From positions 1 to 5,399 of the forward strand of contig JAISBQ010000268.1 of the NCBI GenBank assembly GCA_031266115.1: DNA of 5,399 nucleotides, given 5' to 3'. The translations under genes and the position numbers were made by a program. Source of the DNA: Bifidobacteriaceae bacterium (GTDB taxonomy: Bacteria > Actinomycetota > Actinomycetes > Actinomycetales > WQXJ01). Positions 1 to 5,399 of the stretch are shown here, one piece after another; positions within the stretch are counted from its first letter, which is position 1, and every line of letters starts with the position of its first letter. Below the pieces are notes generated by a model, which did no database searches, was not told where the DNA came from, and saw nothing but the letters and a program-made list of their open reading frames with translations.

Positions 1-498
1 CTAATGGGAATCATCATTCCATTTCAGCTCTCAGTGTTGCCTCTGTACGTGATGTTCCGTCAGCTCGGCCCGATCGGCAACTACCTGGGGATGATCATTC
101 TATGGGTTGGGATCGGAACGCCCTTGGCAGTGTTCCTGTATACGGGATTCGTTCGGCAGATTCCGCGTGACTACGAGGAGGCGGCCCGCGTCGACGGTGC
201 TGGGCATTTCCGAACGTTCATCTTCGTGATATTCCCGATGCTGCGCCCCATAACCGGATCGGTGGCGATCATGACTGGTCTCTTCTGCTGGAATGACTTC
301 TTCACGTCCTTGATCTATCTAGGAGGGTCACAGAGGCAGACGCTGCCAGTCGCGATATATTCATTCGTAGGCGAATACGTGGCCCAATGGAATTATGTCT
401 TCACGGCCGTGATCGTGGCGCTGGTGCCGATCGTCGTGTTCTTCGTTGTTGCCCAGAAACAGCTTATCAAAGGCTTCGCAGGGGGTATCAAAGCTTGA
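1..498 (+). CDS. Carbohydrate ABC transporter permease, MalG/MtlG type (5'-truncated)
   Basis: This is the C-terminal part of an inner-membrane permease of the binding-protein-dependent sugar ABC transporters (CUT1 family), one of two permeases that normally form the channel. The frame is open from base 1, and the Met at base 4 is internal: the following IPFQLSVLPLY stretch matches the middle of MalG-type proteins. About 165 residues remain of a usual ~275. Numbered from that Met, hydrophobic segments lie at about 27-49, 71-97 and 133-152. The cytoplasmic EAA loop that docks on the ATPase is clear at about 58-82 (EEAARVDGAG, then FPMLRP). The end, QLIKGFAGGIKA, is the typical closing sequence of this family. 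The downstream polyol dehydrogenase suggests a polyol or related sugar as cargo; this is inference, since permease sequence alone does not give specificity. The family call is firm. Confidence 0.95.
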   Translation, partial: LMGIIIPFQLSVLPLYVMFRQLGPIGNYLGMIILWVGIGTPLAVFLYTGFVRQIPRDYEEAARVDGAGHFRTFIFVIFPMLRPITGSVAIMTGLFCWNDFFTSLIYLGGSQRQTLPVAIYSFVGEYVAQWNYVFTAVIVALVPIVVFFVVAQKQLIKGFAGGIKA

Positions 499-538
499 CG
501 ATCCATGCTGCCACAAATGTGAGGCGGACAATGCTGAT

Positions 539-591
539 AGGAGGGTCGGACCGAATGGCCGACTCTAGCGATCAAGAGTCTACGAGAGGAG
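539..591 (+). promoter_or_regulatory. Leader with two overlapping stem-loops before the first alpha-beta-barrel gene
   Basis: The 99-bp spacer after the permease holds a perfect 6-bp inverted repeat, GACTCT (561-566) and AGAGTC (575-580), with an 8-base loop. A second possible stem, GTCGG (545-549) with CCGAC (559-563), shares bases 561-563 with the first, so only one can form at a time. A strong AGGAGGG (539-545) precedes an ATG at 555 that opens a 20-codon frame ending at 617, inside the next gene. The ribosome binding site of the 598 gene, AGGAG, is at 587-591. This could be translational control or chance; no T-run follows either stem, so it does not look like an intrinsic terminator. Confidence 0.3.
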
Positions 592-597
592 TGTTTT

Positions 598-984
598 ATG
601 ATGGTGGATCACTATGAGAATATCGATGACTATCATCTCTGGGTTATCTTGACCAACCCAGTCGAAGGCCGCGAGGAAGCCTTCAATGAATGGTATGAGG
701 AGCATGTCGGCGAGATTGTCGATGTGGATGGTCACACTTGGGGGCGACGTTACGTGATCGATCCTGACCAACGCCCGGGCATGCACGAACCCGAGTACCG
801 CTATCTGGCGCTGTACGGATTCACCGGTGCCCCGAATCGGATCCACGCCGCTCTGCGCGCCTCAGACGAGGCCGGGGTGACCCGTGGTTCCGACGCCCTC
901 GACCCCAGCTACGGCGCGTGGGTATACACGCCGATCAACGATCTGTACGCACATCCCGGCGAGACGGTGGACGAGGAGTACTGA
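598..984 (+). CDS. Small EthD-like/dimeric alpha-beta-barrel protein, first of a tandem pair
   Basis: The 128-residue soluble protein has no signal peptide or membrane segment. It shows the pattern of small ferredoxin-like proteins that dimerise into an alpha-beta barrel (EthD/NIPSNAP/DUF4286-like): a first strand (YHLWVILTNP, 12-21), then EGREEAFNEWYEEHV (23-37) with the typical E-W-Y...H spacing, a Gly before the next strand (45), WGRRYVIDPDQRPG (48-61), and a final strand at YLALYGF (69-75). His36, Arg50 and Arg51 are conserved in the second copy. Such proteins include degradative accessory enzymes and monooxygenases, but the exact reaction cannot be read here. AGGAG lies 6 bases before the ATG; Met2 (601) is an alternative start. 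The gene sits in line between transporter and dehydrogenase genes, so a role in the same catabolic route is likely. The fold assignment is by pattern and the function is unknown. Confidence 0.85.
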   Translation: MMVDHYENIDDYHLWVILTNPVEGREEAFNEWYEEHVGEIVDVDGHTWGRRYVIDPDQRPGMHEPEYRYLALYGFTGAPNRIHAALRASDEAGVTRGSDALDPSYGAWVYTPINDLYAHPGETVDEEY

Positions 985-1030
985 GCCACCGTTCGCGTTC
1001 GCCGCCAATCCGTGAAGGAGGATTCGACCA

Positions 1031-1423
1031 ATGCCGGCAACTGATTATGTGAATGAAGACGAGTACCACCTGTTCGTGGTCTTCACCAATCCGAAAGAGG
1101 GCCGTGAACACGACTTTCATGAATGGTACAAGTTGCACGTACGCGATGTGACCAACGCCCCGGGCTTCAAATGGGGACGCCGCTACGTCCTCGATCCGGA
1201 CCAACGGCCGGGACAATCGTCGCCCTGGCACTATCTGGCGCTGTATGGATTCGTGGGCGATGTGAATGAGATCCATGCTCAGCTCAAACAAGCCGACGAC
1301 TCTGGGGCGATCGCAAATTCGGACGCCTACGAGGACTACTACGTCGCCTGGGTCTATTCGGCCATCGGCCCTAAGATCAGCCGGGCGGATCGTCCCAGCG
1401 GGGCCGAGGGAGACGCCAGGTAA
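1031..1423 (+). CDS. Small EthD-like/dimeric alpha-beta-barrel protein, second of the tandem pair
   Basis: The 130-residue protein is a paralogue of the one encoded just upstream. The two align with a single one-residue gap and are roughly half identical by eye, highest over residues 19-61: TNPxEGRE, F-x-E-W-Y-x-x-H-V, and WGRRYVxDPDQRPG. The genes are also close in places at DNA level: 803-824 and 1231-1252 differ at one base of 22, so the pair came from a tandem duplication. Residues 38-47 and the C-terminal tail (about 112-130) differ most, which would suit different roles in a heteromer. AAGGAGG (1015-1021) lies 9 bases before the ATG after a 46-bp gap. The stop codon TAA overlaps the ATG of the dehydrogenase frame (TAATG), suggesting translational coupling. 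Family membership is likely; the reaction is unknown. Confidence 0.85.
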   Translation: MPATDYVNEDEYHLFVVFTNPKEGREHDFHEWYKLHVRDVTNAPGFKWGRRYVLDPDQRPGQSSPWHYLALYGFVGDVNEIHAQLKQADDSGAIANSDAYEDYYVAWVYSAIGPKISRADRPSGAEGDAR

Positions 1424-3015
1424 TGGATCGATCCAGACCTCGGGGTGGCGACGATCATCGCGACCGGGGCGGCGTGGGCGCTCGGGCGAGCGGCGTTGCG
1501 GCAATGCCGGCGGAGGCAGGCCGTCGCAGGCAGCAACGACACGGCCTGGTCCCTCTGGGCAAGGACACCCTCGAGTCGGCCATGCCGGCGCTGGCCATGC
1601 CGCGCTATGACCGGACAGCCGTCAGCCCAGGGATCGTCCACCTGGGCGTGGGGGCCTTCCATCGCGCGCACCAGGCCTACTACCTGGACGAACTCATGGC
1701 CCAAGGCGAAGCGCGCGGCTGGGGGATCCTCGGGGTCGGCATAATGCCGGAGGATGCCGCCATGCGCGACGCGCTGACCGCGCAAGACGGCCTCTACACC
1801 GTCATCGTCAAAGCGCCTTCGGGCGCCTGGCGGGCCCGTGTCATCGGATCGATGGTCGGGTATCTGTACGGGCCGGACGATCCAGCGCGAGTGGTGGCCG
1901 CCATGGCGGACCCAGCGATCCGCATCGTGTCGCTGACCATCACCGAAGGCGGCTACAACTTCGATCAGGTCACCGGCCAGTTCATTGAGGACGAGCCTGG
2001 CGTGGCGGCGGAAGTGGCCGGCGGAGCGCCGACCACCGTCTTCGGCTACCTCTACTCCTCCCTGTGCCGTCGCAAGGCTCTCGGAATCAGGCCGTTCACC
2101 GTGATGAGCTGTGACAACATTCAGGACAACGGAGCTGTCGCGCGGCGCGCCCTGATCGCTTACGCGAAACTGCGTGACGAGGCGATGGCGGACTGGATCG
2201 CCGTTCACGTTCATTTTCCATCCTCGATGGTCGACCGGATCACGCCGCGCACAACCCAGCAAGACATCATCGACTGCCGGGAACGCTACGGGGTCGATGA
2301 TCGTTGTCCCGTCGTGACGGAGGAGTTCACGCAATGGGTGTTGCTCGATGACTTTCCCACCGGCCGTCCACCCTACGAAAGAGTCGGTGTGCAGCTGGTC
2401 GGGGACGTCGAGCCGTATGAGTTGATGAAACTACGACTGCTCAACGCCTCGCATCAAGGCTTGGCCTATTTCGCGCACTTGGCCGGTTACGGACTGGTCC
2501 ACGAGGCGGCGCAGGATCCGCTGATCGCTGCCTTCTTGACCGCGTACATGGACCAGGAGGCCAGCCCCACGCTGCGTCCGGTGCCCGGAGTCGACCTGGC
2601 GGCCTACAAGCGGACCTTGATCGACAGGTTCTCGAACGAGCAGGTGCGGGACACGGTGGCTCGCCTCGCCGCCGAGTCGTCCGACCGCATCCCGAAATGG
2701 TTGCTGCCAGTCGTCAGGGACCAACTCCGCGACGGCGGGCAGGTGAGACTGTCAGCCGCTATCGTCGCCTCGTGGGCCCGCTACGCCGAAGGCGTGGACG
2801 AATCCGGCCAGCCGATCACCATTGTCGACAATGCTGAAGACCAAGTTCGTGCCGCCGCCCGGGCACAAGAGTCGGACCCGTTGGCGTTCTTGCGCCAAGA
2901 ACGATTCTTTGGCGACCTGATCGACTACCCCTCCTTCACGACGCCTTACCTGGACACTCTCGACTCGCTGCATCGCATCGGATCCAGCGCGACTCTCCGG
3001 AATCTGGTGACGTGA
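1423..3015 (+). CDS. Mannitol 2-dehydrogenase-type long-chain polyol dehydrogenase
   Basis: This cytoplasmic NAD-dependent enzyme would oxidise a polyol such as D-mannitol to its 2-ketose (fructose). The family also holds arabinitol dehydrogenases and fructuronate/tagaturonate reductases, but the recalled Pseudomonas fluorescens mannitol 2-dehydrogenase matches almost end to end. In the 530-residue frame the nucleotide-binding GVGAFHRAHQAYY begins at 75. LTITEGGY (171-178), SCDN with Asn232, MKLRLLNASH with Lys336, Asn341 and His344, and DRFSN (401-405) follow. Lys336, Asn232, Asn341 and His344 correspond to the known catalytic set Lys295, Asn191, Asn300 and His303. The start is unsure. ATG 1423 has GAGGGAG (1406-1412) and overlaps the previous stop, but gives about 41 extra Arg/Gly-rich residues; family homology starts near residue 42 (base 1546), where no ATG or GTG lies. 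ATG 1504 is a weaker alternative. It is the likely first catabolic step for the imported substrate. Confidence 0.92.
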   Translation: MDRSRPRGGDDHRDRGGVGARASGVAAMPAEAGRRRQQRHGLVPLGKDTLESAMPALAMPRYDRTAVSPGIVHLGVGAFHRAHQAYYLDELMAQGEARGWGILGVGIMPEDAAMRDALTAQDGLYTVIVKAPSGAWRARVIGSMVGYLYGPDDPARVVAAMADPAIRIVSLTITEGGYNFDQVTGQFIEDEPGVAAEVAGGAPTTVFGYLYSSLCRRKALGIRPFTVMSCDNIQDNGAVARRALIAYAKLRDEAMADWIAVHVHFPSSMVDRITPRTTQQDIIDCRERYGVDDRCPVVTEEFTQWVLLDDFPTGRPPYERVGVQLVGDVEPYELMKLRLLNASHQGLAYFAHLAGYGLVHEAAQDPLIAAFLTAYMDQEASPTLRPVPGVDLAAYKRTLIDRFSNEQVRDTVARLAAESSDRIPKWLLPVVRDQLRDGGQVRLSAAIVASWARYAEGVDESGQPITIVDNAEDQVRAAARAQESDPLAFLRQERFFGDLIDYPSFTTPYLDTLDSLHRIGSSATLRNLVT

Positions 3016-3088
3016 CGGCGAGTCCGCCCCGCGATTCGACAGATCTCCAATTCCTCACTCATCCGACCCCCCAAAAAAGGACCGACTC

Positions 3089-3604
3089 ATGGCAACCAAA
3101 GCCACTGTCAAAATGCTTGACGAACACACCGAACAAGAACTCTGCGCCAGTTTCGACCGCGTCACCGGCCTTTCCCAGCTATGCACCTTGGCGACTGTCT
3201 CGCCGCAGAACGCCGGCTGGGCGAATGTCGCCTTCTTCGCAAGGACCGGAGACTGGGATTTCCTCCTGTGGTCGAATCCCGATACCACTCACGCCGCCAA
3301 CGCGGCCGCCAATCCGGCCGCCGCGCTGACCATCACCGACTCCGCGATCAAGTTCGGGGGCACCCTGACCGGTTTGCAAGCCACCGGCTCTCTCAAGCTG
3401 GTGAAAGGCCTGGCCGCAGGGCGAGCTTTCACGTCCTACGTGGCCCGGTTCACAACGATGCTCAAGCAAATGCCGACCTACTCCAATCTCGAGTCGGCGG
3501 CCGCAGCCCGGTTCTTTCTGTTCAAGACTGCGACGCTGAAGCTCTTGGATGAGGCCGCGTACGGACCATATGGCTACGTCCAGGCTGAGATCAACAGCAA
3601 CTAG
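3089..3604 (+). CDS. UPF0306/YhbP-like FMN split-barrel protein (pyridoxamine oxidase-like fold)
   Basis: The 171-residue soluble protein resembles the pyridoxamine 5'-phosphate oxidase-like split barrels, closest in layout to E. coli YhbP (UPF0306, 147 residues, unknown role). Visible elements are a strand opening LCTLATVSPQNAG (31-43), ANVAFF (45-50), the FLLWSNPDTTHAANAAANP block (58-76) that in this fold lies near the flavin phosphate, a strand with LQATGSLKLV, and a C-terminal FFLFKTATLKLLDEAAYG segment matching the end of YhbP. FMN binding is inferred from the fold; substrate and partner are unknown. AAGGA (3077-3081) lies 7 bases before the ATG and fixes this start over the in-frame Met9. 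It follows the dehydrogenase after 73 bp with no terminator-like element seen, so it may be the last gene of that operon. Resemblance to PdxH does not make it a PLP-making enzyme. Confidence 0.82.
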   Translation: MATKATVKMLDEHTEQELCASFDRVTGLSQLCTLATVSPQNAGWANVAFFARTGDWDFLLWSNPDTTHAANAAANPAAALTITDSAIKFGGTLTGLQATGSLKLVKGLAAGRAFTSYVARFTTMLKQMPTYSNLESAAAARFFLFKTATLKLLDEAAYGPYGYVQAEINSN

Positions 3605-3658
3605 GGCACCAATGAAAGCGGTGCTCCGAAGCCCGCGGGCGCCCAAGTCGCGGCGCCC
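3604..3658 (+). terminator. Possible operon-end stem-loops without a T-run
   Basis: Two inverted repeats follow the stop codon of the split-barrel gene. The first pairs 3604-3610 with 3620-3626 (seven pairs, one of them G-T, 9-base loop). The second pairs GGGCGCC (3637-3643) with GGCGCCC (3652-3658), seven G-C pairs around an 8-base loop. No T-run follows, so these are not classical intrinsic terminators; GC-rich bacteria often show such U-less hairpins at operon ends. Position supports a termination or RNA-end role, but GC-rich sequence makes chance stems common. Confidence 0.35.
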
Positions 3659-3680
3659 CCAATGCGCCGGAAGCGCCATG

Positions 3681-3718
3681 GGAATGGTCGGCCGACTTGG
3701 TCACGCGCCAAGCATTCC
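3681..3718. other. Bulged stem-loop in the intergenic gap
   Basis: GGAATG (3681-3686) pairs with CATTCC (3713-3718), and CTTGG (3696-3700) pairs with CCAAG (3708-3712), leaving a 7-base loop and a 9-base bulge on the 5' side only. The two 3' arms are contiguous. The bulge contains most of the palindrome TCGGCCGA. No T-run follows. It could be part of a structured leader or a protein-binding dyad; chance cannot be excluded. Confidence 0.3.
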
Positions 3719-3942
3719 GTCACGGGGCCATCCCCTTGACGGGCACCCGACCACGGGACGGACTTGGCGACGGTGCGGGAGGACGAGTGAGCGGCATCGT
3801 CCAAGGCGTGTCTTGCCTCACCAGGCGGCCAGACGCAAATGAGGTTCCACCTCGGCGCCGTGTTGTCCGAAGTGGCGGCGTAGGGAGCGCATGGGGGAGA
3901 CCCGGCCCGGCGCGGGGACGCGAGCGCGGACCGGTCGTAGCA

Positions 3943-3979
3943 TGGTAGCCGTCGACGCGCATCGGCGCGCGTCCTACCA
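3943..3979 (+). promoter_or_regulatory. Bulged stem-loop immediately before the lyase ribosome binding site
   Basis: TGGTAG (3943-3948) pairs with CTACCA (3974-3979), and GACGCGC (3954-3960) pairs with GCGCGTC (3967-3973), giving 13 pairs in all with a 6-base loop (ATCGGC) and a 5-base bulge (CCGTC) on the 5' side. The stem ends three bases before AGGAG (3983-3987), which is 6 bases from the ATG at 3994. As RNA it could affect ribosome access or messenger stability; as DNA it could be an operator. The pairing is exact, the role is inferred. Confidence 0.45.
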
Positions 3980-3993
3980 ACCAGGAGCCACGA

Positions 3994-5399
3994 ATGCCGA
4001 AAGTCACCTACTTCAGCGGCCAGGACCTGCCGCTGGAGATGCACAAGGTCCGCATCATCCAGAAGCTGACGCTGCTGCCGGTCGAGGAGCGGTTGGAAGC
4101 CGTGGAGCGCGCCGGCTACAACACGTTCCTGCTGGAGAACAAGGACGTCTTCCTCGACATGCTGACGGACAGCGGCGTCAACGCCATGTCCGACCGCCAG
4201 CAGGCGGCGATGCTGCTGGCCGATGACGCCTACGCCGGCTCCGCCACTTTCACCCGGCTCCACGCCAAGCTGCGCGAGATCTTCGGGATGGAGTACTTCC
4301 TGCCCGCCCACCAGGGGCGCGCGGCGGAGCACATCCTGGCGAAGACCTACGTGCGGCCCGGGGCGCTGGTGCCCATGAACTACCACTTCACCACCGCCAA
4401 GGCCCACATCGTGGAGCAGGGCGGCGAGGTGGTGGAGCTGATCCATCCGGAAGGGCTGACCGTGACCGGCACCGAGCCGTTCAAGGGGAACTTCGATGTG
4501 GCGGCGCTGCATCAGTTGGTGGCGGAACGGGGGCGCGCGGCGATCGCGTTTGTGCGGATGGAGGCCGGCACCAACCTGATCGGCGGGCAGCCGTTCTCGC
4601 TGGACAACCTGCGAGCCGTGCGGGCCGCCTGCACCAAGTACGGCCTACCGCTGGTGATGGACGCCTCGCTGCTCGCTGACAACCTGCACTTCATCAAGGT
4701 CCGCGAGGCGGCCGCCGCGTCGATGTCGATCCGCGAGATCGCCCGGGCCATGGCGGACGCGTGCGACATCGTCTACTTTTCGGCGCGGAAGCTGGGGTTC
4801 GGGCGCGGCGGCGGCATCTGCGTGCGCGACGAGGCGGCCTACAAGGCGATGCGCGGCCTGGTCCCCATGTACGAGGGCTTCTTGACGTACGGGGGCATGT
4901 CGGTCCGCGAGATGGAGGCCATCACGGTGGGCCTGGACGAGACCATGGACGAGGACATGATCAACCAGGGCCCGCAGTTCATCGAGCACATGGTCCAAGA
5001 GCTGGACGGCCACGGGGTGCCGGTGGTCCAGCCCGCCGGCGGCCTGGGCGCCCATGTGGACGCGATGCGGTTCTTGGACCACGTCCCGCAGACCGAATAC
5101 ACGGCCGCCGCGCTGGCCGGCGCGGTCTACATCGCATCGGGCGTGCGCGGGATGGAGCGCGGCACCATGTCCGAGCAGCGGAACCCGGACGGCACGGAGC
5201 CGTTGGCCCACATGGAGCTGGTGCGGCTCGCCGTCCCGCGGCGGGTCTTCACGTTGTCGCAGGTCAACTACGCCATAGACCGGGTTCGCTGGCTGCACGC
5301 GAACCGGCGCCTGGTGGGCGGCCTGCGCTGGTCCGAGGAGCCCGAGATCCTTCGGTTCTTCTACGGCCGGTTGGAGCCGATAGGCGACTGGCCCCTCGA
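3994..5399 (+). CDS. Tyrosine phenol-lyase/tryptophanase-family PLP lyase with altered cofactor site (3' end cut by window)
   Basis: Fold-type I PLP enzyme of the family that cleaves tyrosine or tryptophan to phenol or indole, pyruvate and ammonia. The 468 codons seen reach past the usual C-terminus (Citrobacter tyrosine phenol-lyase, 456 residues), so little is missing. Compared with that recalled sequence, conserved residues are Tyr80 (Tyr71), Arg109 (Arg100), Phe132-Thr133 (Phe123-Thr124), Asn194 (Asn185), Asp223 (Asp214), Ser263 (Ser254), the PLP lysine Lys266 (Lys257), Tyr299 (Tyr291), Met387 and Arg389 (Met379 and Arg381), Arg411 (Arg404) and Phe455-Phe456 (Phe448-Phe449). The MERG motif with Arg389 is the tyrosine-enzyme version; tryptophanases lack that Arg. 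AGYNTFLL and NAMSD (41-67) also favour it. Arg217 is Leu226 here, Lys256 is Arg265, and the stretch after the PLP lysine is LGFGRGGG. AGGAG lies 6 bases before the ATG. Family is certain; substrate is open. Confidence 0.93.
   Translation, partial: MPKVTYFSGQDLPLEMHKVRIIQKLTLLPVEERLEAVERAGYNTFLLENKDVFLDMLTDSGVNAMSDRQQAAMLLADDAYAGSATFTRLHAKLREIFGMEYFLPAHQGRAAEHILAKTYVRPGALVPMNYHFTTAKAHIVEQGGEVVELIHPEGLTVTGTEPFKGNFDVAALHQLVAERGRAAIAFVRMEAGTNLIGGQPFSLDNLRAVRAACTKYGLPLVMDASLLADNLHFIKVREAAAASMSIREIARAMADACDIVYFSARKLGFGRGGGICVRDEAAYKAMRGLVPMYEGFLTYGGMSVREMEAITVGLDETMDEDMINQGPQFIEHMVQELDGHGVPVVQPAGGLGAHVDAMRFLDHVPQTEYTAAALAGAVYIASGVRGMERGTMSEQRNPDGTEPLAHMELVRLAVPRRVFTLSQVNYAIDRVRWLHANRRLVGGLRWSEEPEILRFFYGRLEPIGDWPL

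Larger units (their letters stand above)
3605..3993. other. 389-bp gap without a convincing gene, rich in inverted repeats
   Basis: No open frame here has both a ribosome binding site and a recognisable protein; the longest candidate is Arg/Gly/Pro-rich and starts at a TTG without a Shine-Dalgarno. Besides the stems annotated separately, the gap holds GGGG-CCAT-CCCC (3724-3735), GAGGT-TCC-ACCTC (3841-3853), and the perfect 8-base palindromes TCGGCCGA (3688-3695) and GACCGGTC (3929-3936). A TAGCAT at 3938-3943 could be a -10 element for the lyase gene, but no good -35 is paired with it. It likely holds the 3' end of one transcript and the promoter and leader of the next. Confidence 0.6.

Noticed and set aside
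1354..2334. Minus-strand open frame of 326 codons opposite the dehydrogenase
   Set aside because: The plus strand carries the conserved dehydrogenase motifs here; the antisense frame is Arg/His-rich and shows no domain.
3839..3856. Sequence GAGGTTCCACCTC briefly resembling a T-box antiterminator core
   Set aside because: The AGGGTGGNACCGCG consensus is absent on both strands; it is a simple 5-bp inverted repeat with a 3-base loop.
3697..3948. Possible 83-codon gene in the 390-bp gap
   Set aside because: It would start at TTG without a Shine-Dalgarno, is low-complexity Arg/Gly/Pro, and would run through the candidate leader of the lyase gene.
3994..4020. TnaC-type leader peptide upstream of the lyase
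   Set aside because: No short frame with a ribosome binding site and a critical Trp codon is visible in the upstream gap.
3601..4512. Long minus-strand open frame of about 300 codons across the gap and the start of the lyase gene
   Set aside because: It is antisense to the certain lyase gene over its N-terminal third, has a His/Gln/Val/Leu-rich composition typical of GC-rich shadow frames, and matches no family I recognise.
3089..5399. Idea that the pyridoxamine-oxidase-like protein supplies PLP to the neighbouring lyase
   Set aside because: The protein resembles UPF0306/YhbP rather than true PdxH, and the two genes are separated by a 390-bp gap with terminator-like stems.

Overview
The window is high-GC bacterial DNA with tightly packed plus-strand genes and strong AGGAG-type ribosome binding sites. 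This fits an actinobacterium best, but no marker gene fixes the taxon. GC content, judged by eye on sample lines, rises from about half in the leftmost permease gene to about two thirds in the rightmost gene.

Layout: the first ~3.0 kb looks like the distal part of a polyol or sugar catabolic operon. It starts with the C-terminal part of a CUT1-type (MalG/MtlG-like) ABC transporter permease (1-498). Two tandem paralogous small proteins with an EthD/dimeric alpha-beta-barrel signature follow (598-984 and 1031-1423). Next is a mannitol 2-dehydrogenase-type long-chain polyol dehydrogenase (1423-3015), whose ATG overlaps the preceding stop as TAATG. A UPF0306/YhbP-like FMN split-barrel protein (3089-3604) comes after a 73-bp gap and may be co-transcribed.

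A ~390-bp stretch without a convincing gene (3605-3993) then holds several inverted repeats. One is a GC-only stem after the last gene, and another is a bulged stem-loop ending three bases before the ribosome binding site of the next gene. That gene (3994 to the window end, missing only a few codons) encodes a PLP-dependent beta-eliminating lyase of the tyrosine phenol-lyase/tryptophanase family.

How the parts fit: the permease would import a polyol or related sugar and the dehydrogenase would oxidise it to a ketose. The role of the paired alpha-beta-barrel proteins is unknown, but their position between transporter and dehydrogenase suggests they act on the same substrate or a derivative. 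The lyase looks like a separate transcription unit. It is the most unusual gene here: it keeps the tyrosine phenol-lyase substrate-pocket residues, including the specificity arginine, but has changed the arginine that contacts the PLP 3'-oxygen, the lysine next to the PLP lysine, and the monovalent-cation site. No mobile element, tRNA, rRNA or CRISPR array is visible.
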